DNA of 18,651 bases from an uncultured Collinsella sp. (GCA_958433005.1 CAUAWV010000041.1:1-18651), one strand, 5' to 3'; numbered from the stretch's first letter, positions 6,791-14,746 are shown. Notes: a model not told the origin generated them from the sequence alone. Numbers and translations are program-made.

Positions 6791-7105
6791 TTGACGGCGG
6801 GCGTTGAGTTCGCCGGCCAGCTCATCGAGGGTGATGCCGTAGCGCTCGAGCGTCACGAGCAGGTGGTAGATCAGGTCGCCGGCCTCGTAGCGGATGTGAT
6901 CGTGGTCGTTATCCTTGCAGGCCATGATCACCTCGCTCGCCTCCTCGGCAAGCTTCTTGAGCAGCTCGTCCTCGACATCGGTCAGCAGGCGAGCGGTATA
7001 GCTCTCCTGCGGCGATGCGTCGCGACGGCCGTGAATCACCCCGGCGAGCCCCGTCAGCGTCTCACCGATATTTCCATCCTGAACATTCGCGGTGCGCACA
7101 CCCAT
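6788..7105 (-). CDS. hisE: Phosphoribosyl-ATP pyrophosphatase HisE
   Basis: This 105-residue MazG-fold enzyme hydrolyses PR-ATP to PR-AMP and pyrophosphate, step 2 of histidine synthesis. The metal-binding helix pattern is visible in EDELLKKLAEEASEVIMA, followed by RYEAGDLIYHLLVTLE. Length is normal for the monofunctional form; in many bacteria it is fused to HisI, but here the two are separate genes. The ATG at 7105 follows GAAAGGA. It is the last gene of the operon, 46 nt after hisI, and converges with the PHP gene. Confidence 0.95.
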   Translation of the reverse strand: MGVRTANVQDGNIGETLTGLAGVIHGRRDASPQESYTARLLTDVEDELLKKLAEEASEVIMACKDNDHDHIRYEAGDLIYHLLVTLERYGITLDELAGELNARRQ

Positions 7106-7151
7106 GGTTCAATCCTTTCTGGTTGGCCAAGCGCCTGGTCGAGCGCCCGCC

Positions 7152-7481
7152 CTACGCGAGTTTTCTAAAGAAGCAGGTACGGTTGCCGGTATGGCAGGCC
7201 GGACCCGGCGAGTCGACCTTGACCAGCAGCGTATCGCTATCGCAGTCGGCCCAGAGCTCCTTGACCTCCTGCATATTGCCGCTCGTCGCGCCCTTGTTCC
7301 AGAGCTCCTGGCGGCTGCGGCTCCAAAACCACGTGGTCCCGGTCTTGAGCGTCAGCCCCACCGATTCCTCGTTCATCCAAGCAACCATAAGCACCTCACC
7401 GGTGTCATACTGCTGAACCACACAAGGAATCAGCCCACGGTCGTCGTATTTGAGCTCTGCCGCGGTTGTCACTTGCTCCAT
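7152..7481 (-). CDS. hisI: Phosphoribosyl-AMP cyclohydrolase HisI
   Basis: The 109-residue enzyme opens the purine ring of PR-AMP, step 3 of the pathway. Typical stretches are GLIPCVVQ, EVLMVAWMNEES, FWSRSRQELWNKGATSGN, the metal-binding DCDSD, and the zinc cysteines in ACHTGNRTC. Its ATG at 7481 directly abuts the hisF stop codon (TAAATG), so translation is probably coupled. The length fits the single-domain HisI without HisE. Confidence 0.96.
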   Translation of the reverse strand: MEQVTTAAELKYDDRGLIPCVVQQYDTGEVLMVAWMNEESVGLTLKTGTTWFWSRSRQELWNKGATSGNMQEVKELWADCDSDTLLVKVDSPGPACHTGNRTCFFRKLA

Positions 7482-8264
7482 TTAGAAGTCCAATCTCACA
7501 GGTATTCCCTGGCTGGCCATGTATTCTTTGACTTCGCGAATACTGAAGGTCCCAAAGTGAAAGACACTTGCTGCCAGCACGGCGTCGGCCTCGCCCTCGA
7601 TCACGCCCTCGGCAAAATGCTCGAGCGTGCCCACGCCGCCGCTTGCGATCACCGGGATCGGCACCGCGCGCGCCACGGCGCGGGTGAGTGCCAGGTCGAA
7701 GCCAGCCTTGGTGCCGTCGCGATCCATGCTGGTGAGCAAGATCTCACCGGCGCCGCGACGAGCCGCTTCCTCGGCCCACGCCACCGCATCGATACCCGTG
7801 GCGTTACGGCCGCCCGCGGTAAAGACCTCCCACTTGTCGGCTCCCGGCTCACCGGGCAAACCAACACGCTTGGCATCGATCGCCACGACCACGGCCTGGC
7901 TGCCAAATGCAGCGGCAGCTTGGCTGACCAGCGACGGATCGCGCACGGCAGCAGAGTTGAGCGACACCTTATCGGCACCGGCAGCCACCATGGTTCGCAT
8001 GCCCGCCAGGTCACGAAAACCACCGCCCACGGTATAGGGAATGGCCAACTCCTCGGCCGCATGCGCCGCCATCTCAATGGTCGTCGCACGGTTGTCGCTC
8101 GTCGCAGTGATGTCCAGGAACACGACTTCGTCCGCGCCCTCGCGGTCGTAGGCGCGCGCCAGCTCCACCGGATCGCCCGCATCGCGCAGGCTCACAAAGT
8201 TGACGCCCTTGACCACGCGGCCGTCCTTAACGTCCAGACAGGGAATCACACGCTTGGTAAGCAT
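7482..8264 (-). CDS. hisF: Imidazole glycerol phosphate synthase, cyclase subunit HisF
   Basis: The 260-residue TIM barrel forms IGP and AICAR from PRFAR using ammonia delivered by HisH. The N-terminus MLTKRVIPCLDVKDGRVVKG carries catalytic Asp11, and Asp130 (VVAIDAKR) is the second catalytic acid. TSMDRDGTKAGFD (178-190) and ASGGVG form the phosphate sites. The ATG at 8264 has a GGAGGAG site and lies 3 nt after the hisA stop codon. AICAR released here links the operon to purine synthesis. Confidence 0.97.
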   Translation of the reverse strand: MLTKRVIPCLDVKDGRVVKGVNFVSLRDAGDPVELARAYDREGADEVVFLDITATSDNRATTIEMAAHAAEELAIPYTVGGGFRDLAGMRTMVAAGADKVSLNSAAVRDPSLVSQAAAAFGSQAVVVAIDAKRVGLPGEPGADKWEVFTAGGRNATGIDAVAWAEEAARRGAGEILLTSMDRDGTKAGFDLALTRAVARAVPIPVIASGGVGTLEHFAEGVIEGEADAVLAASVFHFGTFSIREVKEYMASQGIPVRLDF

Positions 8265-8267
8265 GGG

Positions 8268-9011
8268 CTACTCCTCCCCTCGGGCGGCGGCCAGCACCTG
8301 TGCCAGCGTAAAGTTGCCCTCGTAGAGCGCGCGACCGGTGATCGCACCCTCAATAGCATCCTCACCCACCGCGGCAAGCGCGCAGATATCGTCGAGTGTC
8401 GAGATGCCACCCGAAGCCACGACGGGAAAACCCGCGACCTCGGCCACATGGCGATACGCCGCCACGTCGATGCCCGTCTGCATGCCATCGCGCGCGATGT
8501 CGGTGTACACCAAATGCTTAAAGCCCAGCTCGGAAAGCTGCGCCACCGCATCATCGAGCGCCACGCCCGCGCCATCGCGCCAGCCGTTCACCTTGACCTG
8601 GCCGTCACGGGCGGCGATGTCTGCCACCAGCAGCTCGCCAAAGCCGCGCGCTGCCACCTCGGCAAAACCCGGCTCGGTCACCAGCACGGTCCCCAGCGCA
8701 ATACGGCGCGCGCCATAGCCGGCCAGCTCGTCGATGCGTGCGAGCGAGCGGACGCCGCCGCCCACGTCCACAGACAGACCGTCGACGCCGCAGATAGCCT
8801 TGATCGCCGTCGAGTTGGCAGCGCATGCGTCCTCATCCTCGCCAAAGGCAGCGGACAGGTCGACGACATGCACCCAGTTCGCACCCTGCTCGGCAAAGGA
8901 GCGGGCAACGGCCACGGGGTCGTCGGAATATACCTTGCAGCAGCTCCGGTCGCCGCGCTCCAGGCGCACGACCTTGCCGCCGATCAGATCGATTGCGGGG
9001 AACAGGATCAT
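8268..9011 (-). CDS. hisA: ProFAR isomerase HisA
   Basis: The 247-residue TIM barrel isomerises ProFAR to PRFAR. Catalytic Asp8 (PAIDLIGGK) and Asp131 (VADIAARDG) and the phosphate-site stretches VDVGGGVRS (81-89), TDIARDGMQTG (170-180) and ASGGIS (199-204) are present. Its relative PriA, common in actinobacteria, also serves tryptophan synthesis; I cannot tell from the sequence whether this one is bifunctional. The ATG at 9011 overlaps the hisH stop codon (ATGA). Confidence 0.94.
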   Translation of the reverse strand: MILFPAIDLIGGKVVRLERGDRSCCKVYSDDPVAVARSFAEQGANWVHVVDLSAAFGEDEDACAANSTAIKAICGVDGLSVDVGGGVRSLARIDELAGYGARRIALGTVLVTEPGFAEVAARGFGELLVADIAARDGQVKVNGWRDGAGVALDDAVAQLSELGFKHLVYTDIARDGMQTGIDVAAYRHVAEVAGFPVVASGGISTLDDICALAAVGEDAIEGAITGRALYEGNFTLAQVLAAARGEE

Positions 9012-9703
9012 CGGCCGGCCTCCTCGACGATGTTGACGAAGTTCTTAAGGATGCGCTGTCCCAGCGCGGAGGATTTCTCGGGATGGAACTGGCAGCCCCA
9101 CACGTTGCCGTGGCGCACGATGCACGGGAAGCTCCGCGTGTAGTGCGTGCGCGCCAGAACATCGGCGGCATCGACATCGTCGGCCACCGCATAGCTGTGG
9201 GTGAAGTACATGTTGGCGCCCTCGGCAAAACCGGCGAGCAACGGATCGGCCGCGCCGGCGGGCGTCATGTGCACCTGGTCCCAGCCCACGTGCGGCACCT
9301 TCAGGCGACTCGATTCCAAGCGCGTGCACGAGCCGCGCATAATGCCCAGGCCATCGACCCAGGGACCGCCAGCCTGCTCGGAGGCATCGTCGTCCGCGCC
9401 CTCGTCCGCCGGCACGCCCTCGTCGCCGCGTTCAAAAAACAGCTGAAGGCCCAGGCAGATGCCGAGCAGAGGAGTTCCGGCGGCAACGGCATCGAGCACG
9501 GCCGCCTCCTCGCCGCTCTGGCGCATAAAGGCGATCGCGTCATAGAACGCGCCCACGCCCGGGATGACCAGGCCGTCGGCGTTGCGAATCTGCTCCGGAT
9601 CGTCCGATGTGCAGGCAGCGGCACCGGCGCGCGCAAGCCCGCGCACGACGCTCGACAAGTTGCCCTTGTGGTAGTCGACCACCACGATCTTCGGTTCGCC
9701 CAC
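9008..9703 (-). CDS. hisH: Imidazole glycerol phosphate synthase, glutaminase subunit HisH
   Basis: The 231-residue class I glutamine amidotransferase feeds ammonia to HisF. Triad residues are Cys83 (GICLGLQ), His207 and Glu209 (QFHPEKS); VIPGVGAF (47-54) is the family N-terminal motif. I start it at a GTG (9703) because AAGGAGG lies 5 nt upstream; the longer in-frame GTG at 9739 falls inside a hairpin and adds non-homologous residues. An acidic, low-complexity insert at about 92-113 makes it longer than the usual ~200 residues. The stop codon overlaps the hisA start. Confidence 0.94.
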   Translation of the reverse strand: MGEPKIVVVDYHKGNLSSVVRGLARAGAAACTSDDPEQIRNADGLVIPGVGAFYDAIAFMRQSGEEAAVLDAVAAGTPLLGICLGLQLFFERGDEGVPADEGADDDASEQAGGPWVDGLGIMRGSCTRLESSRLKVPHVGWDQVHMTPAGAADPLLAGFAEGANMYFTHSYAVADDVDAADVLARTHYTRSFPCIVRHGNVWGCQFHPEKSSALGQRILKNFVNIVEEAGR

Positions 9704-9708
9704 GCGAC

Positions 9709-9715
9709 CCTCCTT
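9709..9715 (-). promoter_or_regulatory. Ribosome binding site fixing the hisH GTG start
   Basis: AAGGAGG on the minus strand lies 5 nt before GTG at 9703. It follows the REP-like hairpin directly, so hisH translation is initiated independently of hisB. Confidence 0.75.
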
Positions 9716-9728
9716 TTTCCCATCATCC

Positions 9729-9769
9729 AAAACCACCACGAAGGTGCCTGTCCCCTTTGTGGTGGTTTT
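9729..9769. repeat. REP-like hairpin between hisB and hisH
   Basis: AAAACCACCAC (9729-9739) pairs with GTGGTGGTTTT (9759-9769), and the stem continues inward to 16 pairs with one G-T pair around a 9-nt loop. The top carries the GGGGACAGGCACCTT-type motif on the minus strand, which I recall from palindromic repeats tied to REP-associated transposases. On both strands the stem ends in T residues, so it could also slow or end transcription. It sits in the only sizeable gap in the distal half of the operon. Confidence 0.7.
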
Positions 9770-9783
9770 TACCCTTGTGGCGG

Positions 9784-10371
9784 TTACAGCGAGCCCTTGG
9801 TGCTGGGGATTCCTTGCACGCGGGGATCAAGCTCGCAGGCGTGGCGCATCGTGCGTCCCACGGCCTTAAAGGCGGCCTCGATAATGTGGTGCGAGTTGCC
9901 GCCCGCCAGCTCGCGCACGTGCAGCGTGAGTTTGGCGTCTCGCGCAAAAGCGTAGAAGAACTCGACGGCCAGCTCGGTATCAAAGGTGCCCACGCGCTCG
10001 GTCGGCACGGGTAGATCGCAATAGGCCTGCCCGCGACCCGAGATATCAACGGCGGCCATCACGAGCGTCTCGTCCATGGCAATCGCCGCATCGGCAAAGC
10101 GCGTAATGCCCGCCTTGTCACCCAGTGCCTGGCAAAACGCCTCGCCCAGCACAATGCCCGTGTCCTCGACGGTGTGGTGCGCGTCGACCTCCACATCGCC
10201 CATCGCATGTACCGTCAAATCGAACAGGCCATGGCGGCCAAGGGCGTTGAGCATGTGGTCGAAAAACGGCACGCCGGTCGAGATATCGCACACGCCGGAT
10301 CCGTCCAGATCGAGCCTAACGACAATGTCGGTCTCGCCCGTCTTGCGGGTCACCTCGACATAACGGCCCAT
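9784..10371 (-). CDS. hisB: Imidazoleglycerol-phosphate dehydratase HisB (monofunctional)
   Basis: The 195-residue enzyme dehydrates IGP to imidazole acetol phosphate. The two metal-binding repeats are seen as FFDHMLNALGRHG (36-48) with HHTVED (65-70), and EFFYAF (137-142) with NSHHIIEAAFKA (159-170). MDETLV (99-104) is also typical. There is no N-terminal HAD phosphatase domain, so a separate histidinol-phosphatase is needed. The ATG at 10371 abuts the hisC stop codon (TAGATG) with an AAGGAGGAG site inside hisC. Confidence 0.97.
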   Translation of the reverse strand: MGRYVEVTRKTGETDIVVRLDLDGSGVCDISTGVPFFDHMLNALGRHGLFDLTVHAMGDVEVDAHHTVEDTGIVLGEAFCQALGDKAGITRFADAAIAMDETLVMAAVDISGRGQAYCDLPVPTERVGTFDTELAVEFFYAFARDAKLTLHVRELAGGNSHHIIEAAFKAVGRTMRHACELDPRVQGIPSTKGSL

Positions 10372-11487
10372 CTACATCTCCTCCTTCACCAGCGCGGCAA
10401 ACGCTGCCAGCACCTCGTCGTTTTCCTGCGGGGTACCCACGGTAATGCGCAGACAGTCCGCAAGCCCCGGCGCGTAGCTAAAGTCACGCACCAAAATCGA
10501 ATACTCATCGCGCAGACGCTCGCGCACGCGCGTGGCGTGCGGCGTGCGCACGAGCACAAAGTTCGCCGCGCTCGGCCACGCCTCCACGGGCAGGCCCTCG
10601 GCAGCCATTGCGCGCAGGGCGCACAGCTCGCGCACGCGCTCAGATGCAACCCGTGCCACCACGGGCGCGTACGCATCGCGGGCACGCACGCAGGCAAGCG
10701 CCGCGGCCTGGCTCAGCACGTTGACTGAATAGATCTGGCGAATCGCCGCGAACACGTCAATAACCTCGGGTGACGCAATCACATAGCCCAGACGCGTGCC
10801 GGCGGCGCCGAACGCCTTGGACAGCGTATGCAGAATCACCAGGTTGGAATGCTCGGCGATAAGCCCTTGCGCCGTGGTGGCCGCGCCAAACGAATCGTCA
10901 GCAAACTCCACGTAGGCCTCGTCGACCATCACCATGCCGGGACACGCATCGCACAGAGCCGCGATAAAGTCGAGCGGCGCCACGTCGCCCGTGGGATTGT
11001 TGGGCGAGGTCACAATCGCCAGGTTGCACTCGGGCGCTGCCGCAAGCACGGCAGCCTGATCGAGCTCAAAGGTCACCGGATCGCGCCACACGTCGCGCAC
11101 CTCGGTCTGGCAAAGCGACGCAAAGAACGCATACTCGCTAAAGCATGGCGGGCAGTTGAGCAGGGTCCGCCCCGCGCCGCCAAACGCCAGCAGGTAGTTA
11201 TAGAGCAGCTCGTCGCCGCCGTTGCCCACGCAGATGTTCTCGCGTGCCACGCCATGCCAAGCGGCCAGCTCGTCGCGCAGCTCGTTGGACATGGGATCGG
11301 GATAGCGATTGAGCGGCGTGGCGGAAAGGGCCGCGTCGACCGCCTCGCGCACGCCGGCCGGCACGGGATAGGTGTTCTCGTTGGCCGAAAGGTTGATGCG
11401 CGTGGGCGTAAAGTTGGGATCATAGGGCTCGATGCCGGCCAAGTAGGGCTGGACGAACTCCTTCATGCGAGGCGTCAGCTCGGCCAT
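10372..11487 (-). CDS. hisC: Histidinol-phosphate aminotransferase HisC
   Basis: The 371-residue fold-type I PLP enzyme transaminates imidazole acetol phosphate with glutamate. Visible features are NLSANENTYP (32-41), the cofactor pocket GNGGDELL (88-95), SPNNPTG (161-167), VDEAYVEF (188-195), the Schiff-base Lys224 in LSKAFG, and the phosphate-contacting Arg347 in CLRITVG. I chose the ATG at 11487 (MAELTPRM), not the longer reading to 11586, because GGGGAGG lies 6 nt upstream and the extra residues are Arg-rich shadow of hisD. It starts 1 nt after the hisD stop codon. Confidence 0.96.
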   Translation of the reverse strand: MAELTPRMKEFVQPYLAGIEPYDPNFTPTRINLSANENTYPVPAGVREAVDAALSATPLNRYPDPMSNELRDELAAWHGVARENICVGNGGDELLYNYLLAFGGAGRTLLNCPPCFSEYAFFASLCQTEVRDVWRDPVTFELDQAAVLAAAPECNLAIVTSPNNPTGDVAPLDFIAALCDACPGMVMVDEAYVEFADDSFGAATTAQGLIAEHSNLVILHTLSKAFGAAGTRLGYVIASPEVIDVFAAIRQIYSVNVLSQAAALACVRARDAYAPVVARVASERVRELCALRAMAAEGLPVEAWPSAANFVLVRTPHATRVRERLRDEYSILVRDFSYAPGLADCLRITVGTPQENDEVLAAFAALVKEEM

Positions 11488-11488
11488 A

Positions 11489-12925
11489 TTAGGCCTCCCC
11501 GCCGGTCGCGTCAGCGCCGCCCGCGTCTGCAGCCGCCAAGTCCACACCCTCGGTGACCGTCGCCGCGGCGTCGCCCGGCCAGGCAACCTTGGTCAGGTCG
11601 GCCGCCGCCAGCGACTCGGCGCTCACGGAATCCTCGCCCTGTTCCAGCACGCGACGACGCAGGGCGGCAGAAAGCGCGTGCGCCCACAGGCCCTCGGCCT
11701 CGGCCAAACGCTGCGTAGCGGGAGCGTCGGAGAGCAGGCCCTCGGGCGTATAGCAGATAACGCTTGAGCGCTTAACGAACTCCTCCACCGAAAGCGGGTT
11801 GGAGAACATGGCCGTGCCGCCGGTCGGCAGCGTGTGGTTGGGGCCGGCAACGTAATCGCCGAGCGGCTCGGAGCTCCAAGCGCCCACAAAGATGGCGCCG
11901 GCGTTGCGAATGCCGCCAAGCAGGCCCATTGCATCCTTGCAGTGCAGCTCCAGGTGCTCGGGCGCCACGGTGTTCACGGCCTCGACGGCGGCAGCCATAT
12001 CGGCGGCCACCACGATGGTGCCCTCGTTGTCGAGCGAGGCGCGCGTGATCTCGGCACGCGGCGACTGCGCCGCTAGAATGTCGACACCCGCCTCGACCTC
12101 GCGCGCAAACTGCTCGTCGCAGGTCACCAGATAGCAGGCGGCCAGCGGATCGTGCTCGGCCTGGGCCATCAGGTCGGCCGCGACCACCATGGGTTTGGCC
12201 GTGGCATCGGCCAGCACGCAAACCTCGGAGGGGCCGGCGACCATGTCGATGCCCACGTCGCCCGAGACAATCTGCTTGGCTGCGGCGACAAAGGCGTTGC
12301 CCGGTCCGGTGATTTTATCGACACGCGGAATGGTCTCGGTACCGTACGCCAGCGCGGCCACGGCCTGGGCGCCGCCCACCATATAGATCTCGTCCACGCC
12401 GCCGAGCTTGGCCGCGGCGAGCGTGTAAGGGCTGATCAGGCCGTCTTTTTGCGGCGGGGTCACCATGACCACGCGCTTGACGCCGGCGACCTTGGCGGGA
12501 ATGGCGTTCATGAGCACGGTGGAGGGATACTGCGCGCGGCCGCCCGGCACATAGATGCCGGCCGCGGCGAGCGGCGTCACCTTGACGCCGAGCATCGTGC
12601 CGTCCGCACGCGTGGTAAACCAGCTCTGCTCGACCTCGCGCTGGTGGAACTCGCGAATCTGGCGCGCGGCCTTTTCGAGCGCGGCGACAAAGGCCGGATC
12701 GAGGCCCTCGAGCGCGGCGTCGATCTGCTCTTGCGGCAGACGAAAGCTCTGCAGCTCGACACCGTCAAAACGCTGGCAGTAATCGCGCACCGCAGCATCG
12801 CCGTTGGCACGCACGTTGGCCACGATATCGCGGGCGGCGTCGACGATGTTTTGCGGCAGCACACCCTTGCGGTTGAGCTGGTTGGTAACGAGGCGCTCAC
12901 CGGGAGCAAGCTTGATGGTCTTCAT
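11489..12925 (-). CDS. hisD: Histidinol dehydrogenase HisD
   Basis: The 478-residue zinc enzyme oxidises histidinol to histidine with 2 NAD+, the last two steps. Zinc ligands Gln255, His258 (AQAEHDP), Asp357 and His416 and the catalytic pair Glu323-His324 (PEHLE) all sit where the family expects them. GPGNAFV (207-213) and AGPSEV (230-235) are signature stretches. About 48 residues after the fold (431-478) form an Ala/Asp/Gly-rich tail absent from most members, which are about 430 residues. The ATG at 12925 follows GGGGA. It lies 105 nt after hisZG across a spacer with a hairpin. Confidence 0.97.
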   Translation of the reverse strand: MKTIKLAPGERLVTNQLNRKGVLPQNIVDAARDIVANVRANGDAAVRDYCQRFDGVELQSFRLPQEQIDAALEGLDPAFVAALEKAARQIREFHQREVEQSWFTTRADGTMLGVKVTPLAAAGIYVPGGRAQYPSTVLMNAIPAKVAGVKRVVMVTPPQKDGLISPYTLAAAKLGGVDEIYMVGGAQAVAALAYGTETIPRVDKITGPGNAFVAAAKQIVSGDVGIDMVAGPSEVCVLADATAKPMVVAADLMAQAEHDPLAACYLVTCDEQFAREVEAGVDILAAQSPRAEITRASLDNEGTIVVAADMAAAVEAVNTVAPEHLELHCKDAMGLLGGIRNAGAIFVGAWSSEPLGDYVAGPNHTLPTGGTAMFSNPLSVEEFVKRSSVICYTPEGLLSDAPATQRLAEAEGLWAHALSAALRRRVLEQGEDSVSAESLAAADLTKVAWPGDAAATVTEGVDLAAADAGGADATGGEA

Positions 12926-12970
12926 ATCGGTATCCCCTATCGGTCGAGGTTGCGTTTGGAAAACGAGATG

Positions 12971-13003
12971 CCGGGCAGCGGCACCAATCGGTCCGCAGCC
13001 CGG
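12971..13003 (-). other. Hairpin in the hisZG-hisD spacer
   Basis: CCGGGC (12971-12976) and GCGG (12978-12981) pair with CCGC (12993-12996) and GCCCGG (12998-13003), with a single A-A mismatch and an 11-nt loop. No U-tract follows on the minus strand, so a mRNA processing or stability role is more likely than termination. It lies in the 105-nt gap, the longest inside the operon. Confidence 0.5.
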
Positions 13004-13030
13004 ATATGGGGGCGCCCGTGCGTGCTCGCG

Positions 13031-14746
13031 CTATTGTGCCGAGCCCGCGACGGGCTCAAAATGCTTGTCCTTCACGGCCGCCGCCAAGCGATCGGCCAGG
13101 TTGCGCACGCGCGGGTCCAGGCGCGCGGCACCCGGATTGACAAAGAAGCGGGCCGTGCAGTCCATAATGCGGCCGGTGATGACCAGGTCGTTGTCGCGCA
13201 GCGTGGCGCCCGTGGCGGTGATATCCACGATGCGATCGGTCATACCGACGATGGGTCCCAGCTCGATGTTGCCGTGCAGCGAAACAATGTCGGCGTTCAC
13301 GCCGCGCTCGGCATACCAGGCACTCGCGATGCGCGGGTACTTGGTTGCCACGCGAAGCGAACCGCGGCGGGCATAGTTGCGCTCGGCCTGACCGGCGCGC
13401 CAATCGGGCTCAGCCTCAATAAAGGTGCACAGGCCGTAACCCAAATCGACCAGCTGCAGCAGGTTGAGGTCTGCCTCGATGAGCGAGTCCCAGCCGCAGA
13501 TGCCACAATCGGCACCACCGCAGCCCACAAAGGCAGGCGCATCGCTGGGACGCACGATGACAAACTCGATATCGCCGACTGCGCCCTCGCCGGCACGCGT
13601 GTCGCGGCCGCGAACGATCAGGTGACGGCCGGGGTCACGCAGCTCGGAGACGTCCAGGCCCGCAGCCTCAAGCACGTCGAGGGTATCGGCCTTGAGCGAG
13701 CCCTTGGGCACGGCGATACGCAGCGGACCCTCGGCGCCACGGCCCACGGCGTGGTCGCCATCGGAAGCGGCGTCCTCGGCCGAGGTGCGCGCGGCCTCCA
13801 GGCGCTCGAGCGAAAAGGCGAAGCCCGCCGCCGGCACCTCGATACCGTCGCCAAATGCGCCGGTAAAGATGGAATCATAGCGTCCGCCCGAACCGACCGG
13901 ATCGGGCAGTCCGCCGGCATAGGCCTTAAAGACCAGGCCCGTGTAGTAATCGAAAGAGTTCATGATAGAGAAGTCGAACGACAGCACCTGGGCGTCCTCG
14001 GGTGCCAGGCCCTCGACCAGGGCACGCAGCTCGCACGTCAGCGGCGCGACGATACCGGCGGCCTCCAGCAGCGCGTCCACGCGGTCGAGCACCTCGGCAC
14101 CGCCATGCAGACGCGGCAGCTCGCTAATGGCGGCCTTGACGGCATCGGACTCGGTGCTTGCCGCCACGCGGGCATCGAGGCCCACAAAGTCGTTGGCGTG
14201 CACGCAGCGCAGGGCCTCGGCGGCCAGCTCGCGATCCTCGCACGCCGCGAGCAGTTCCTTAAACGGACGCACGCTGCCCGCGATAATGCGCGCATCGGGC
14301 AGTGCCAGCTTACGCACGGCCTCGGCCACGAGCGAGACGATCTCGACATCGCCCGCAGTGTCGCCCACACCGATGAGCTCAAAACCCAGTTGCGTAAACT
14401 GACGCGAGCCGCCGGCATTGCGCTGGCACTCACGAACCACCGGCGCCTCGTAGCGAAGACGTAGGGGCAGGTCGGCCGCGCGCATGCGGGTCGAAACCAG
14501 ACGCACGATCGGCAATGTGTTGTCGGGACGGACCACCAGCAGGCGACCGTCTTCATCAAAGAGCTTAAACGGCGTGTCCGCAATGCGGCCGCCTTCCTCG
14601 AGCGAACCCTTGTCCTCGAGCAGCGGTGTCTCGACCGGAAGGTAATGATGCTCCCTGAAGCAGCCCTTCACCGTACATGCGATCTCCTCGCGCGCCTGAG
14701 CCTCCTCGGGCAATATGTCCCGGAATCCCCACGGTGTGGCCGTCAT
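13031..14746 (-). CDS. HisZ-HisG fusion: ATP phosphoribosyltransferase with its regulatory subunit
   Basis: This 571-residue protein joins two proteins that are normally separate. Residues 1-318 are HisZ, the HisRS-like regulatory subunit: WGFRDILPEE (6-15), RPDNTLPIVR (73-82), RYEAPVVREC (98-107), QFTQLGFELIG (116-126), SFDYYTGLVF (264-273) and GGRYD (287-291). Residues 319-341 are a Ser/Asp/Gly/Ala linker. Residues 342-571 are a short-form HisG, the catalytic unit that condenses ATP and PRPP: RIAVPKGSL (343-351), ADCGICGWDSL (412-422) and the PRPP loop VDITATGATLR (507-517). The ACT-like domain of long HisG is absent, as expected when HisZ is present. The HisG part has Cys409, Cys414 and Cys417 in a tight cluster. 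The ATG at 14746 has a GGAGG site. It is the first gene of the his operon. Confidence 0.93.
   Translation of the reverse strand: MTATPWGFRDILPEEAQAREEIACTVKGCFREHHYLPVETPLLEDKGSLEEGGRIADTPFKLFDEDGRLLVVRPDNTLPIVRLVSTRMRAADLPLRLRYEAPVVRECQRNAGGSRQFTQLGFELIGVGDTAGDVEIVSLVAEAVRKLALPDARIIAGSVRPFKELLAACEDRELAAEALRCVHANDFVGLDARVAASTESDAVKAAISELPRLHGGAEVLDRVDALLEAAGIVAPLTCELRALVEGLAPEDAQVLSFDFSIMNSFDYYTGLVFKAYAGGLPDPVGSGGRYDSIFTGAFGDGIEVPAAGFAFSLERLEAARTSAEDAASDGDHAVGRGAEGPLRIAVPKGSLKADTLDVLEAAGLDVSELRDPGRHLIVRGRDTRAGEGAVGDIEFVIVRPSDAPAFVGCGGADCGICGWDSLIEADLNLLQLVDLGYGLCTFIEAEPDWRAGQAERNYARRGSLRVATKYPRIASAWYAERGVNADIVSLHGNIELGPIVGMTDRIVDITATGATLRDNDLVITGRIMDCTARFFVNPGAARLDPRVRNLADRLAAAVKDKHFEPVAGSAQ

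Noticed and set aside
6788..7481. Possible HisIE fusion broken by a frameshift
   Set aside because: hisI and hisE each have their own start, ribosome site and normal length with a 46-nt gap, so they are separate genes.
7092..9143. 683-residue open frame on the plus strand
   Set aside because: It crosses hisI, hisF and hisA in antisense, is rich in His, Arg and Ala as shadow frames are, and has no ribosome site or recognisable domain.
9704..9739. Longer HisH starting at 9739
   Set aside because: The start would lie inside the hairpin stem, and the added residues precede the normal start of the amidotransferase domain.
12152..14464. 770-residue open frame on the plus strand
   Set aside because: It is antisense to hisD and hisZG, has no family motifs, and long antisense frames are expected opposite GC-rich coding sequence.
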